NCBI GenBank assembly: GCA_045614225.1
Contig: JAZLCO010000036.1
Span: 1-53,642 of the forward strand
Direction: 5' to 3'
DNA length: 53,642 nucleotides
DNA from: UBA9715 sp045614225
Lineage (GTDB): Bacteria > Actinomycetota > Coriobacteriia > Coriobacteriales > Eggerthellaceae
The notes beneath the pieces were generated by a model. It did no database searches. It was not told where the DNA came from and worked only from the letters and a program-made list of their open reading frames with translations. Shown here in pieces: positions 24,892-33,089 of the stretch; the stretch's first letter is position 1; each line of letters starts with the position of its first letter. A program made the position numbers and the translations under genes.

Positions 24892-25215
24892 ATGGCTGGT
24901 TTTGAAGGTCACTGGCGGGCAATTGCGCGTCAAGCAACGTATGGCGAAACACCGGTTCGAAAGGTATTCTCGGGTGATATTGCTGATCTAGTCATCGAGC
25001 CGAACGGCAGGGGACACTCTTTCAAAAAAGGTCTATTTGGCCAGAAGGAGTTACCCTTTACTTGGAATGCTGATGAACCAGATGCGGGTTTCATTGATTT
25101 AGGTGGTGGTTTGGTCATCCTCTTCGTGTACAACGCGCCAAACCATCTCATGACGCAATGGATGTCGCCATTGAAATCTATCGATGGGATGGGAGTTCTC
25201 TACGAACGGGTCTAA
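24892..25215 (+). CDS. hypothetical 107-residue protein
   Basis: A small soluble protein preceded by an uninterrupted G run (GGGGGGGG) as ribosome site. It is rich in aromatic residues and Gly, with KVFSGDIADLVIEPNGRGHS and GFIDLGGGLVILFVYNAPNH. I do not recognise a family; the LVILFVYN stretch is probably a core beta strand. Its 3' end overlaps by four bases the 3' end of the small convergent membrane gene. Confidence 0.65.
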   Translation: MAGFEGHWRAIARQATYGETPVRKVFSGDIADLVIEPNGRGHSFKKGLFGQKELPFTWNADEPDAGFIDLGGGLVILFVYNAPNHLMTQWMSPLKSIDGMGVLYERV

Positions 25216-25370
25216 AGATATTTGTAGTGGGAGAAGTACCTGTAGATGAACCATATCGTCGCAATGACGATGAGTGCGAATCCAACGAAATGGGCTGGTA
25301 TGCCGAATGCAGTCCAGCCCATGAGGCCGAGAAAAGTGAGCACTAAACCGAAGGCGGCAACAAAGGACAT
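25212..25370 (-). CDS. 52-residue membrane protein
   Basis: An ATG at 25370 with AAAGGAG six bases upstream opens a 52-codon frame with two hydrophobic helices (MSFVAAFGLVLTFLGLMGW and FVGFALIVIATIWFIYRYF) and a short loop between them, ending SHYKYL. Its ribosome site overlaps the stop of the gene upstream (25382), so it is probably the last gene of a three-gene operon. No known family was recognised. Confidence 0.75.
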   Translation of the reverse strand: MSFVAAFGLVLTFLGLMGWTAFGIPAHFVGFALIVIATIWFIYRYFSHYKYL

Positions 25371-25381
25371 TTCGGTCTCCT

Positions 25382-25501
25382 TTACTTGACTTTCTTCATC
25401 TTGAATTTGCCGGATTTTGTCTTGATCTTCTTGTAGCCGAATTTGGTCTCGCCAACCTTTTGGTGAGCCTGTTCTTTCGAGTACTTTTTCTTGCCGCTCA
25501 T
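25382..25501 (-). CDS. 39-residue highly basic protein
   Basis: An ATG at 25501 with AGGAG upstream encodes 39 residues of which nearly 40% are Lys (MSGKKKYSKEQAHQKVGE, then a KFGYKKIK segment and KMKKVK). There are no acidic clusters or Cys. Such composition suggests nucleic-acid or ribosome contact, or binding to an acidic partner. It sits between a 110-residue gene and a small membrane gene on the same strand with very short gaps. Confidence 0.7.
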   Translation of the reverse strand: MSGKKKYSKEQAHQKVGETKFGYKKIKTKSGKFKMKKVK

Positions 25502-25545
25502 TACTGCTCCTGACGACTATGCGTTCACTTTACGAATGCCGTGTA

Positions 25546-25878
25546 TCAAGTTATGTACCCGTTGGTACGGACGGTGAAAGTAAGGTCCGCCCGAGTTCCG
25601 TTGCGCGTGAGTAGGCCTTGGCCAAACATGTACCCGTTGTGCTTCATGAGGTATGCTGCAGGGGCGTTTCCCCAGCCACCTTCCATCGCAGACTCGAAGA
25701 GCCCTGTCAGAATCATTCCCAATGTGTACTCGTCGTTGTTGGCGATGGCTCGCTTGAGTTCTGCTTCGAGTTGGGGGTGAATCGTGTTCTTGGAGAACAT
25801 CGTTTGCTTCGTGCTGTATTCAAGAACCTTAAAGCCTGAATACGTTTGCTTGAGCAAGACTTCTGTCTGGATCGTCAT
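25546..25878 (-). CDS. hypothetical 110-residue protein
   Basis: The ATG at 25878 is chosen over 25917 because AAGGGAG stands five bases upstream. The protein is soluble, with KQTMFSKNTIHPQLEAELKR, a helical middle, and GWGNAPAAYLMKHNGYMFGQ near the end. No family recognised. It is the first of three short minus-strand genes spaced by 44 and 11 bases, all with strong ribosome sites. Confidence 0.65.
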   Translation of the reverse strand: MTIQTEVLLKQTYSGFKVLEYSTKQTMFSKNTIHPQLEAELKRAIANNDEYTLGMILTGLFESAMEGGWGNAPAAYLMKHNGYMFGQGLLTRNGTRADLTFTVRTNGYIT

Positions 25879-26019
25879 AGCGTCTCCCTTCTGCGCGGCA
25901 GCAGTCTGTAACAACACGGCGATTCTACTTCTGATGATTACGCACGATTGCCCAATGCGTCGGCGGTTGAAGAAGTACTGTTAAGCTCGTCAAAGAAACT
26001 GGGCGAGAGGAGCTAAATC

Positions 26020-26304
26020 ATGAACGAACAGAAACCGGGTTGGGGCGCCACCATCGGAGCGTTCTTCCTCTGTGGTTGCTTGGCTGTCGGAGCGTGCGTC
26101 ATCACGAGCGCAGCGATGGTGAGCGGCATGGGGTATTCGGGCTATTCCACCGGCGGGATCATGGGAACGATCACCGGCATCGCGTGCGCTGCGTATTACC
26201 GTTCGACGGGCAAGCTTGGCGGTCCGGCGGTTGCGGCTATCATTGTTGGCATAATCTTGGGATTTGTGGCTGTGCAGATGGCGCTCGCGGTTTACGGAAG
26301 GTAA
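26020..26304 (+). CDS. small three-helix membrane protein
   Basis: A 94-residue protein with AGGAG upstream of the ATG. Three hydrophobic segments can be seen (WGATIGAFFLCGCLAVGACV; TGGIMGTITGIACAAYY; PAVAAIIVGIILGFVAVQMA), Gly- and Ala-rich. A resemblance in tone to the membrane part of the protein at 12076 is noted, but no family is recognised. A terminator follows within 60 bases. Confidence 0.7.
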   Translation: MNEQKPGWGATIGAFFLCGCLAVGACVITSAAMVSGMGYSGYSTGGIMGTITGIACAAYYRSTGKLGGPAVAAIIVGIILGFVAVQMALAVYGR

Positions 26305-26337
26305 GGCACCGGCCATTTTTGCTTTAGCGAGATGATT

Positions 26338-26366
26338 ACGCGCCTGCCAGATTGACGGGCGCGTTT
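26338..26366. terminator. probable bidirectional terminator
   Basis: ACGCGCC pairs with GGCGCGT across a 13-base loop, followed on the + strand by TTTATTG. It lies between the convergent small membrane gene and RyR gene. Confidence 0.6.
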
Positions 26367-26381
26367 ATTGTTGTGCTGCGT

Positions 26382-27893
26382 CTATTTCCGCGCAATTGCC
26401 AGGTTCTCTGCAGCCAACAGGGCAGGGATGTTGCGGATGGCGGAGCGGTTCCATTCGCGCGCCCGCTCCGGCAGCTCTTCCCAAGGCACGAGGTAGGGGC
26501 TCGTCTTGGCCTCGACGTTGCGTTCCGCGCCGTAGGTCCATCCGGCTTTGACCCGTTCGGCGACCCATCTGCGATGCTCGAGAACGGCGAGGCACTCGAT
26601 CTCGCTCGGGGTGAGTGCGGTGACCCTCTGGTCGGGATAGCAACCGCCGTCGGGGACGATTTCGTAGCCGAGGGTTTCGAGCTTGTTCGGGATGCTCATG
26701 ATGTGTTCGATGCTCGAGTTGCGAAGGTCGAGGGGTTGGTCGACGAACGTGTCGTAGCCGCGTTCCTCGCCGGCATTCGCGCGGTCGGTGCTGTACCGCA
26801 CGAACGACGTTTTGGCCAGGTTGGTAATGACGTCGGAGGCGACCTCGTCGTTCGGCTGGCCTTGGTGCGAGAACAGTTCGGGCGATGCGGTCAAAAGCGG
26901 CCGTGCACTTCTCGGGCCGTACAACGCGCAGACCAGCGTGTTCCACACGAGCTGTTCTTTCGCCACGAGCCACGAGGGCAACGTGCTTCCGTAGCCTTCC
27001 GTCTCGAAGCCGGGGTTCGCCTCGCGGGTGGTGTGCACGATCTGCAAGAGCTCGGGTGCCGGCAATGCGGAGATCGGCGCTTGGATTGCACTAATGTCTC
27101 GCTGGTATGCGTCGATGGCCTCGCAGAGCGAGTCGTGGAAGTACTGGCAAGGAGCGTCGCCGTAACCGAGCTCGGCGAAGCGGTTCTTCAGCGCATTCGC
27201 GACGAGCATCATGACGTCGGCGTCTTCCCACCAGCTTCCCGAGACGAGGCCGATCTTGTCTTGCAAGCACCAGACGGGCAGGATGGAGAACAGCGCGTCG
27301 AGTGCTGATGCGGCGGGGAGTGCCTCGTACGCAGCTGCTTCCGCCTTCATGTCGTTCGAAATGCCGATGAGCGCATCGATGCACTCTGGATGCTGATCCG
27401 CGATGTTTTGCACTTGGGCGTCGAATTCGGGGATGGGCCCTTTTCCTTTGCTTGTGGAAGAGCCTCTGCGGTTGTTGACGGCGAACGGCGGGCAGAAGCG
27501 CTCGAAGGTGGCTATCGTCTCGTTGCTGCTCAGCGTGTTCAGTCTGAGCGTGTGGGTGCTCCATACTGTGAGTGCTTTGAGCAGGGGAGCGGGGTCCACC
27601 GTTCCGCACGCTTCGACGATGCGGTCCTCGTAGGCGGCGAGCCAGTAGTTCGCGTTGAAGAGCAAACGGTCGATGGCTGCCTGCGTTCCGCGTCGCAGGC
27701 CGATTCTGTCGGCCGATTCGAAGGCGGCTGTCGGCTCGGGCGTTTCCGCATACAAGTGGTCTTGGTAAGCGCTGATGGCGACCTTGACTATCTCTATGGG
27801 CTTCAGGCCGTCGGGCCGTTTGGCGGCTTCCCGCGATAAGGCGATGCTGACTGCGTCAACTGTGCGTTTGGGCCTCGGTTTTGGCTTTGTCAT
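26382..27893 (-). CDS. RyR-domain protein, partner of TIR gene
   Basis: The last ~78 residues (IECLAVLEHRRWVAERVKAG; WTYGAERN; the LVPWEELPERAREWNR segment) are a clear bacterial RyR domain (PF02026), predicted to sense nucleotide-derived ligands. The preceding ~420 residues are mostly helical and not recognised; the segment after CQYFHDSLCEAIDAYQRDI is well ordered by composition. No membrane helix is evident. It lies 86 bases downstream of the TIR/propeller gene on the same strand, so the two probably form an operon. Since TIR enzymes make cyclic ADP-ribose-type molecules, the RyR protein may be their receptor or reader; that is an inference. Confidence 0.85.
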   Translation of the reverse strand: MTKPKPRPKRTVDAVSIALSREAAKRPDGLKPIEIVKVAISAYQDHLYAETPEPTAAFESADRIGLRRGTQAAIDRLLFNANYWLAAYEDRIVEACGTVDPAPLLKALTVWSTHTLRLNTLSSNETIATFERFCPPFAVNNRRGSSTSKGKGPIPEFDAQVQNIADQHPECIDALIGISNDMKAEAAAYEALPAASALDALFSILPVWCLQDKIGLVSGSWWEDADVMMLVANALKNRFAELGYGDAPCQYFHDSLCEAIDAYQRDISAIQAPISALPAPELLQIVHTTREANPGFETEGYGSTLPSWLVAKEQLVWNTLVCALYGPRSARPLLTASPELFSHQGQPNDEVASDVITNLAKTSFVRYSTDRANAGEERGYDTFVDQPLDLRNSSIEHIMSIPNKLETLGYEIVPDGGCYPDQRVTALTPSEIECLAVLEHRRWVAERVKAGWTYGAERNVEAKTSPYLVPWEELPERAREWNRSAIRNIPALLAAENLAIARK

Positions 27894-27979
27894 GCTGCGC
27901 TTCCCCTATAGCGATTGATCAGATGCCTTCGAGTTGCAATTGTAGTATCGAATTCTCGCGGCGTTGCCCAATGAGCGGG

Positions 27980-30136
27980 TTATCCAATTTTGCCACCCTC
28001 CGTGAGCGTCTGCTCGGCAAGCGCCCTGAGCTCGTCGAGCGAATACTGGTCGCCGGTGTCCTCCCCTCGAGACCAGTCGGTTCTGTATGAGACGATGCGA
28101 TTGTCTGCGTCTGCTGGTATGGCGACGATCACGTCGTAGTTTCCGCATTGCGTCACGTGCGCCCACCGTATGGGGTAGGGCAACACCAGGCGCCTGGCGT
28201 CGTTGTTCACGTCTTGGGGATTGAGCTGGTTGATGCAGTTGACGGCCCCGTTGCTGCAGGCGACGGTGATGAGGCTGGGGTTGTCAGGCGGGTCGTCTGT
28301 CGCGCTCGCGTCGACGACGGATTGGTCGAACGACAGCGTGGTGATTGGCGTGCCGTCGGATGGATCGAGCACGAGGGCTTGGCGCCCGACGCTCACGACG
28401 ATTCCGCTTTCGTTGCCCGTCGATGCGTGGATTGCAGGTTCTGCCGCCAGCAGGGAGGTGATTCCGTTGTTCACGATCATCTCCGACGTGAACGTGCCAT
28501 CTTGGCGCCATACGGGTGCCAGGTTCTCGTCGAAGGCCTCGATTGCGTAGCGGCGCGTCACGTCATCGGAGGGCATCGGGTCGGCGGACGTTGCGATGAT
28601 GAGGCCCTGGTCCAGGTATGCGAGGGAAGTCACGTTCGCATAGGCGAGTGTCGTGCGGTTGCTTTCGCTGGTGTCGAGCTCGAGGGAGAACAGCTGGTTT
28701 CCAAAGGCGGCGTAGTTCGTTCCCAGGCGCAATCCGGGTGTGTTGAAATACGGTGTTGCAGTGTTGAGGATTTCGATGCCTTCGACTGCGGCAGTGGACG
28801 TTCGGTTTGAGGCGAGGTCCATGATCAGGACGTTGTAGCCGCCAGTGGCCAGCGGAAAAGCCATGCTGATGAGGTCGGCGCCGTACGATGTGTCGTACGA
28901 GGGACCGCCCGTGTTGGGGAGCGACCACATCTGGCTTCCTGTTTTGGCATCAAAACAGACGAGGGTGGTGTCGTAACCGTTCGCATTCAAGACCACAAGG
29001 TAGTTCTCGGTGGCTGCCATCGACCGGACGTACCATCCGTCTGCCAGTGGAGTTGCTTCCGCGGGCATGGCGCAATCTGCGAGCTTCTTGCCTGTGAGCG
29101 TGTCGTACGTGCTGATGTTGCCCGCCGAGTCGCTCACGGCGAAGAACCCGCCCGTGTCGCTCACGGCGATTGCGCCGGCAAGGTTGGTTTCTCCATCCGT
29201 CTTGTGCGAAAGGGTATTGTCTATGAGGCCGAGCGGTGCCTGCGTTTTGATTTCGTAGCTTGCCCACCAAGGCGAGCTTGGGTTGGTGTTGATTTCCAGC
29301 GCGTCCTCGAGCGCGGTTTGCGCTTCGGGCACAAGCGGCCTGTCGGAGGACGATTCCGATTGCGGCAACGCCTGCAGGGCCTTTTCGATGGCGCCGTAAC
29401 GGTCACCTTGGGCGAGCAGTTTGGACGACTCGGCTGCGAGTTGATGCGATTCGGCCACGAGCGCGTCTTGCCGCGCTGCAGATGCGAAGGTGAGGGCGGC
29501 GGCTATGGCAGCGACGACGAGGACGGCTGCTGCTGCGATGGCGACGCCCCGCTTGATCGTGCGGGTGCGGCCCCTCTGCCGCAGGTCGTCGAAACTGCAA
29601 TCGGCTACGGCAGCGATGATGCGGAGCATCTCGTCGCGCTTCTTCTTCGTTGCAGTGGGACGCAGGTCTGCCGCAAGGGGGTTCGAAGTGGTGGCTTCCG
29701 CGCTGCCCGGCACCGCCGTTTCCGTTCGGAGCAGCGGGGGGATGCTTTCGGCCGAGCTTCCATACGCGAGCACCGTGAAGATTCGTTCGCGGCCATGCAT
29801 CTCGATGAATGCAGCTATCTCGCGGTTCACCCAGATGCTGTCGCGCGCTTCGGGCGAGCAGATGACGACGAGCGAACTTGATTTCGCGAGGGCGTCGAGG
29901 ATGCGGTCGGGCAGCGAGTGCGACGCGGAGAGCTCGTCCTCGTCGCGGAAGCATTTGCCCAGACGGCCGTCGGTTCGCCCTGGCGCGTTGATGCCACGGG
30001 GGAGCTTGAACGTCTCGATGGCATGCTGCACCTGCTTGGCGACTTCCTGGTCTTGCGGCAAGTGTCGGTAGCTGATGAACGCGGCGTATTCGTTAGCCGT
30101 TTGCCGAGTATCGCTATGGTGCTTTTCCCATGTCAT
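27980..30136 (-). CDS. TIR-domain membrane protein with beta-propeller
   Basis: The ATG at 30136 gives MTWEK followed by a TIR domain (about 15-130): YAAFISYRHLPQD, FRDEDELS at 63-70, SLVVICSPEARDSIWVNREI with Trp102 and Glu106 in the NADase-like W..xE pattern, and RIFTVLAYG. A transmembrane helix (197-220) follows, then a Gln/Ala-rich helical stretch and a ~440-residue WD40/PQQ-like propeller (GGFFAVSDSAGNISTYDTLT and similar blades), predicted outside the membrane. The topology suggests an external or periplasmic sensor controlling an internal NAD+-cleaving domain. It is followed by a RyR-domain gene. Confidence 0.85.
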   Translation of the reverse strand: MTWEKHHSDTRQTANEYAAFISYRHLPQDQEVAKQVQHAIETFKLPRGINAPGRTDGRLGKCFRDEDELSASHSLPDRILDALAKSSSLVVICSPEARDSIWVNREIAAFIEMHGRERIFTVLAYGSSAESIPPLLRTETAVPGSAEATTSNPLAADLRPTATKKKRDEMLRIIAAVADCSFDDLRQRGRTRTIKRGVAIAAAAVLVVAAIAAALTFASAARQDALVAESHQLAAESSKLLAQGDRYGAIEKALQALPQSESSSDRPLVPEAQTALEDALEINTNPSSPWWASYEIKTQAPLGLIDNTLSHKTDGETNLAGAIAVSDTGGFFAVSDSAGNISTYDTLTGKKLADCAMPAEATPLADGWYVRSMAATENYLVVLNANGYDTTLVCFDAKTGSQMWSLPNTGGPSYDTSYGADLISMAFPLATGGYNVLIMDLASNRTSTAAVEGIEILNTATPYFNTPGLRLGTNYAAFGNQLFSLELDTSESNRTTLAYANVTSLAYLDQGLIIATSADPMPSDDVTRRYAIEAFDENLAPVWRQDGTFTSEMIVNNGITSLLAAEPAIHASTGNESGIVVSVGRQALVLDPSDGTPITTLSFDQSVVDASATDDPPDNPSLITVACSNGAVNCINQLNPQDVNNDARRLVLPYPIRWAHVTQCGNYDVIVAIPADADNRIVSYRTDWSRGEDTGDQYSLDELRALAEQTLTEGGKIG

Positions 30137-30152
30137 GGGTTGATTATAAAGG

Positions 30153-30185
30153 AATGAGTCATTGGGACTGTCCCAATGACTCATT
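30153..30185. repeat. perfect 16-bp-arm palindrome, REP-like
   Basis: AATGAGTCATTGGGAC and GTCCCAATGACTCATT pair perfectly around a single T. It sits just upstream of the TIR gene start. It is the best preserved member of a dispersed hairpin family in this window. Confidence 0.95.
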
Positions 30186-30228
30186 GACAAGAGAAAGGTC
30201 TCGATTGCTCGAGATGCATGGGCTTGGA

Positions 30229-30561
30229 CTACGGCAAGAAGCAGGTCACCTTGCCGTGGCCGAGCTCGAGCATGCGCGCAGTCAGGTCCTCGACCGGTAG
30301 TACTTCGATTACGTTGGCCAGGCAGTGCAACTCGCAAGCCGCCTTCTTGCCCTCAGCCTTGCGCGCAGCGCACAGGTTGCACAGGCGCGACGGAACGGGC
30401 ACGTAGTCGAATTCCCATTCACCGCCGAGCTTGGTCGGGCCGATGGTCTGTACCAGGATGCCCCACTCGTCCAGGGGCAGGTCGTGCTCCTTACGGCACG
30501 AAACCTCGCAGGACCTGCAACCGGTGCAGAGCTGATAGTCGATAAGCATTCCGTATTGCAT
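30229..30561 (-). CDS. short 4Fe-4S ferredoxin subunit of molybdoenzyme
   Basis: A 110-residue protein with two Cys clusters: C12, C15, C18, C22 (LCTGCRSCEVSC) and C61, C64, C76, C80 (LCNLCAARK; ACELHC), enough for two [4Fe-4S] clusters. It is about half the length of DmsB-type subunits and lacks their other clusters. It starts 12 bases after the molybdopterin subunit stop, so the two are one operon and it presumably feeds electrons to the catalytic subunit in the cytoplasm. Confidence 0.9.
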   Translation of the reverse strand: MQYGMLIDYQLCTGCRSCEVSCRKEHDLPLDEWGILVQTIGPTKLGGEWEFDYVPVPSRLCNLCAARKAEGKKAACELHCLANVIEVLPVEDLTARMLELGHGKVTCFLP

Positions 30562-30573
30562 GACGTCCCCCTC

Positions 30574-32850
30574 CTAGTCGTCGAGCGAGTCGACGCGTTC
30601 GATCTTGCAGATGCCGTTCTTGTACGGCGCACCGTAGCCTGTGATGCCCACGCTCTCGTGCGGGATCAGATTGTTGGCGTTGGCCTTCCACACGCCGTAC
30701 AGGTTCGGTGCTTCGCCGTCCTGCTCGGGGAACCACCAGGCATGCTCGACGTGCACGAACTTGTCGTTGACCATCTCGGTCAGCCACGCCTTCTGCGTCA
30801 TGTGGCCCTGCGGGCTGGTCACGCGCACCCAATCGCCGTCGGCGATGCCGTACTTGGCAGCGACGTCGGGATGTATGCTCACGAGCGGCCAGGGATGCAT
30901 GGCTCGCATGCTGGGTACCTGACGGTGCTCGGAATGGAACATCGAGATATTGCGGCCGCCGGTCGTGTAGTACAACGGGTACTCGTCGGCGAGCTCGGGC
31001 TTGGAGACATGACTGAACTCGGGCTCCTCATAGTAGGGCACGGGACCCTCGCCGTAGTTTGCCAGGACGATGGAGTTGAGCTCTACCATGCCGGTCATGG
31101 TGTCGAAGCCTGGCTCGCCATCGGGACGCAACAGGCCCTTCTCGTACTTGCGGTACTCGTAACCGGCCATCTTGGCAGGCACGGCGCGCACGTCTTCGAG
31201 TCCGAAGTCGTAGTTCGCGCGCAGCTGCTCGTCGAAGAACTGGTCAACCGACTCGAAGCGATCCCAGAGCTCCGGGCGCAACCTCTTGCCCATGTCGATA
31301 AGAATCTCGAGGTCGCTCTTGGTGTTGGGATTGTCGAAGGCCTTGTTCATGGCGCCGATGAAGTGCTGGTTGCGTCCGAAGTTGGGCGTTACCAGACCGT
31401 CGTGCTCGGCAAACGTGGAAAGCGGCAGCACGACGTCGGCAAGCGCCATAATGGTCGGCGTCATGAAGATGTCCTGCACGACGACGAACTCGAGCGGCTT
31501 CATGGCTTCGTACCAACGCTGCGGCTGGTCGGCCATGCACGCGAGCGGGTTCGTGCCGATCATCCAGACCATCTTCAGATCGTAGTAGCAATCGTAGTCT
31601 TTGTACATGCCCTCGAGCCAGTTCAGCAGCGTGTCGCCCTGAACGCCACCCATGGCTGCGCCCACGTTGAACAAGGCGTACTTGCCCGTCGGGTCGACGA
31701 TGTGCTTGGCGGCCATTTCGGGCGAGATGGTGTCGGACATCTCGTAGCGCCACTTGCCGATGAAGCTCGTGGGCTTCGTGATGGTGATGCCGCCAGGCAC
31801 GTCGAGGTAGCCGCAGATGGCCATGAGGCCCAAGAAGCACTGTCCAGCCTGCGTCGACTGCTTCGACTGGTCGAGCGCTACGCCCCAGATGCCCGAAGAG
31901 GGCGCGTTGGTTGCGAACGCGCGGGCGGCGCCAACGAGGGTCTCGGCGTCGACCCAGCTGACTTCCTGCACCTTCTCAGGTGTCCATTCGCGGCACGCCT
32001 CTGCAAGCTCGTCGAAACCAAAGCACCAGTTCTCGACGAAGTCATGGTCGTACAGGTCTTCCTCGATGATCACGCGCAGAAGGCCCATGCCCACCGCAGC
32101 GTCGGTGCCGGGGCGCAGCTGCAGGTGGTATTCGGCGCGGGTCGAGAGCCATGTGACGCGCGGGTCGATGACGATGACCTTCGAACCGCGTTTCATAAGG
32201 TCGATGATCGAGTGGCCGAAGAAGCCGTCAGGGCTCGAATAGAGCGGGTCCTTGCCCCAGATGACCAGGTATTTCGGGCACTCCCAGCCAGGATGGTCGT
32301 AGCGGTCCTCGTAGTACTGTGCCCAGTCGATCTCGGGAACGCCGGCGCCGAGCAGGTAGTTCGCCACCGTCGCACGGGGGCCATAGCACGCCTGGCCGCT
32401 GAACGCGTAAGTCGAGGCGCCATTGCAGGTATTGAGTACTGACGGACCGTAGACCGGGGCGTACAGGGTCGACTCGCGGCCCGTGCCCGTCAGCGTGAAA
32501 ATGCTCTCGGCGCCGTACTTGTCCCAAATCTCGCGCACGCGCGTCTCGATGAGGTCATACGCCTCGTCCCAGGTGATCTCGCGCCACTTGTCCTTGCCGC
32601 GGTCTTCGCGATCGCGCACCATCGGGTGCTGCAAGCGGTCCTTGTGGTACACGACCTCGTCGAGTGCGATGCACCGCGGGCACAAACGACCGCGCGTCAC
32701 AGGATGATCGGGATCGCCTTCCACCTTCACCATCTTGCCGTCCTTCACGGTGATGACGAGGCCGCATCCTACGGGATGATCTCCCGGAGGCGACCAGGCA
32801 CATGTGCGCACCTTGCACACGCCGTCTTCGATGGTCTTGAATTCGCTCAT
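30574..32850 (-). CDS. bis-MGD molybdopterin oxidoreductase, catechol dehydroxylase-like
   Basis: A full DMSO-reductase family subunit (758 residues). Near the N-terminus C12, C17, C29 and C57 (29 and 57 separated by 27 residues) can hold a [4Fe-4S] cluster. WEKH-free cofactor motifs include WREITWDEAYDLI, YLVIWGKDPLYSS, KVIVIDPRVTWL, LRPGTDAAVGMG, MIGTNPLA and DGDWVRVTSPQG. Cys155 in SGQACYGPR is a candidate molybdenum ligand. There is no Tat signal or membrane anchor subunit. The set with a short ferredoxin and an adjacent large regulator resembles the inducible catechol dehydroxylases of gut Eggerthellaceae and the acetylene hydratase/transhydroxylase branch. The substrate cannot be told from sequence. 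Confidence 0.85.
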   Translation of the reverse strand: MSEFKTIEDGVCKVRTCAWSPPGDHPVGCGLVITVKDGKMVKVEGDPDHPVTRGRLCPRCIALDEVVYHKDRLQHPMVRDREDRGKDKWREITWDEAYDLIETRVREIWDKYGAESIFTLTGTGRESTLYAPVYGPSVLNTCNGASTYAFSGQACYGPRATVANYLLGAGVPEIDWAQYYEDRYDHPGWECPKYLVIWGKDPLYSSPDGFFGHSIIDLMKRGSKVIVIDPRVTWLSTRAEYHLQLRPGTDAAVGMGLLRVIIEEDLYDHDFVENWCFGFDELAEACREWTPEKVQEVSWVDAETLVGAARAFATNAPSSGIWGVALDQSKQSTQAGQCFLGLMAICGYLDVPGGITITKPTSFIGKWRYEMSDTISPEMAAKHIVDPTGKYALFNVGAAMGGVQGDTLLNWLEGMYKDYDCYYDLKMVWMIGTNPLACMADQPQRWYEAMKPLEFVVVQDIFMTPTIMALADVVLPLSTFAEHDGLVTPNFGRNQHFIGAMNKAFDNPNTKSDLEILIDMGKRLRPELWDRFESVDQFFDEQLRANYDFGLEDVRAVPAKMAGYEYRKYEKGLLRPDGEPGFDTMTGMVELNSIVLANYGEGPVPYYEEPEFSHVSKPELADEYPLYYTTGGRNISMFHSEHRQVPSMRAMHPWPLVSIHPDVAAKYGIADGDWVRVTSPQGHMTQKAWLTEMVNDKFVHVEHAWWFPEQDGEAPNLYGVWKANANNLIPHESVGITGYGAPYKNGICKIERVDSLDD

Positions 32851-32991
32851 AGCCCCTCTCTTTCAATCAGTCGCTTTCTTGCGAATGAGGGAAGCGTGGC
32901 TGCCGCGGATGATGCGGCAGCAAATTGTCCCCCCTCGACAACGAGCCTTGAAACAGGTTATCGAACCCGCGTCGCAATTGCATCGTTAGCA

Positions 32992-33022
32992 TTTGTACAA
33001 AAATGTCTATCGTTTGTGCAAA
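32992..33022. promoter_or_regulatory. paired TTTGTNCAAA operator sites
   Basis: TTTGTACAAA (32992-33001) and TTTGTGCAAA (33013-33022) are palindromic or nearly so and lie exactly 21 bases apart, two helical turns. They sit about 145 bases upstream of the molybdoenzyme start codon and just behind the regulator gene's 3' end. Two same-face sites suit a dimeric activator such as the linked PucR protein. Confidence 0.65.
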
Positions 33023-33089
33023 TTTGTAGATAACGCGCTCGCGGGGGTGTTTATTCTGGTTTTCGGCTATTGGGAGCGCCGTTAAGGAC

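Noticed and set aside
30325..32442. A 705-codon open frame on the + strand
   Set aside because: It lies fully antisense to the molybdopterin gene, has no domain signature or ribosome site, and follows from codon bias of a GC-rich gene.
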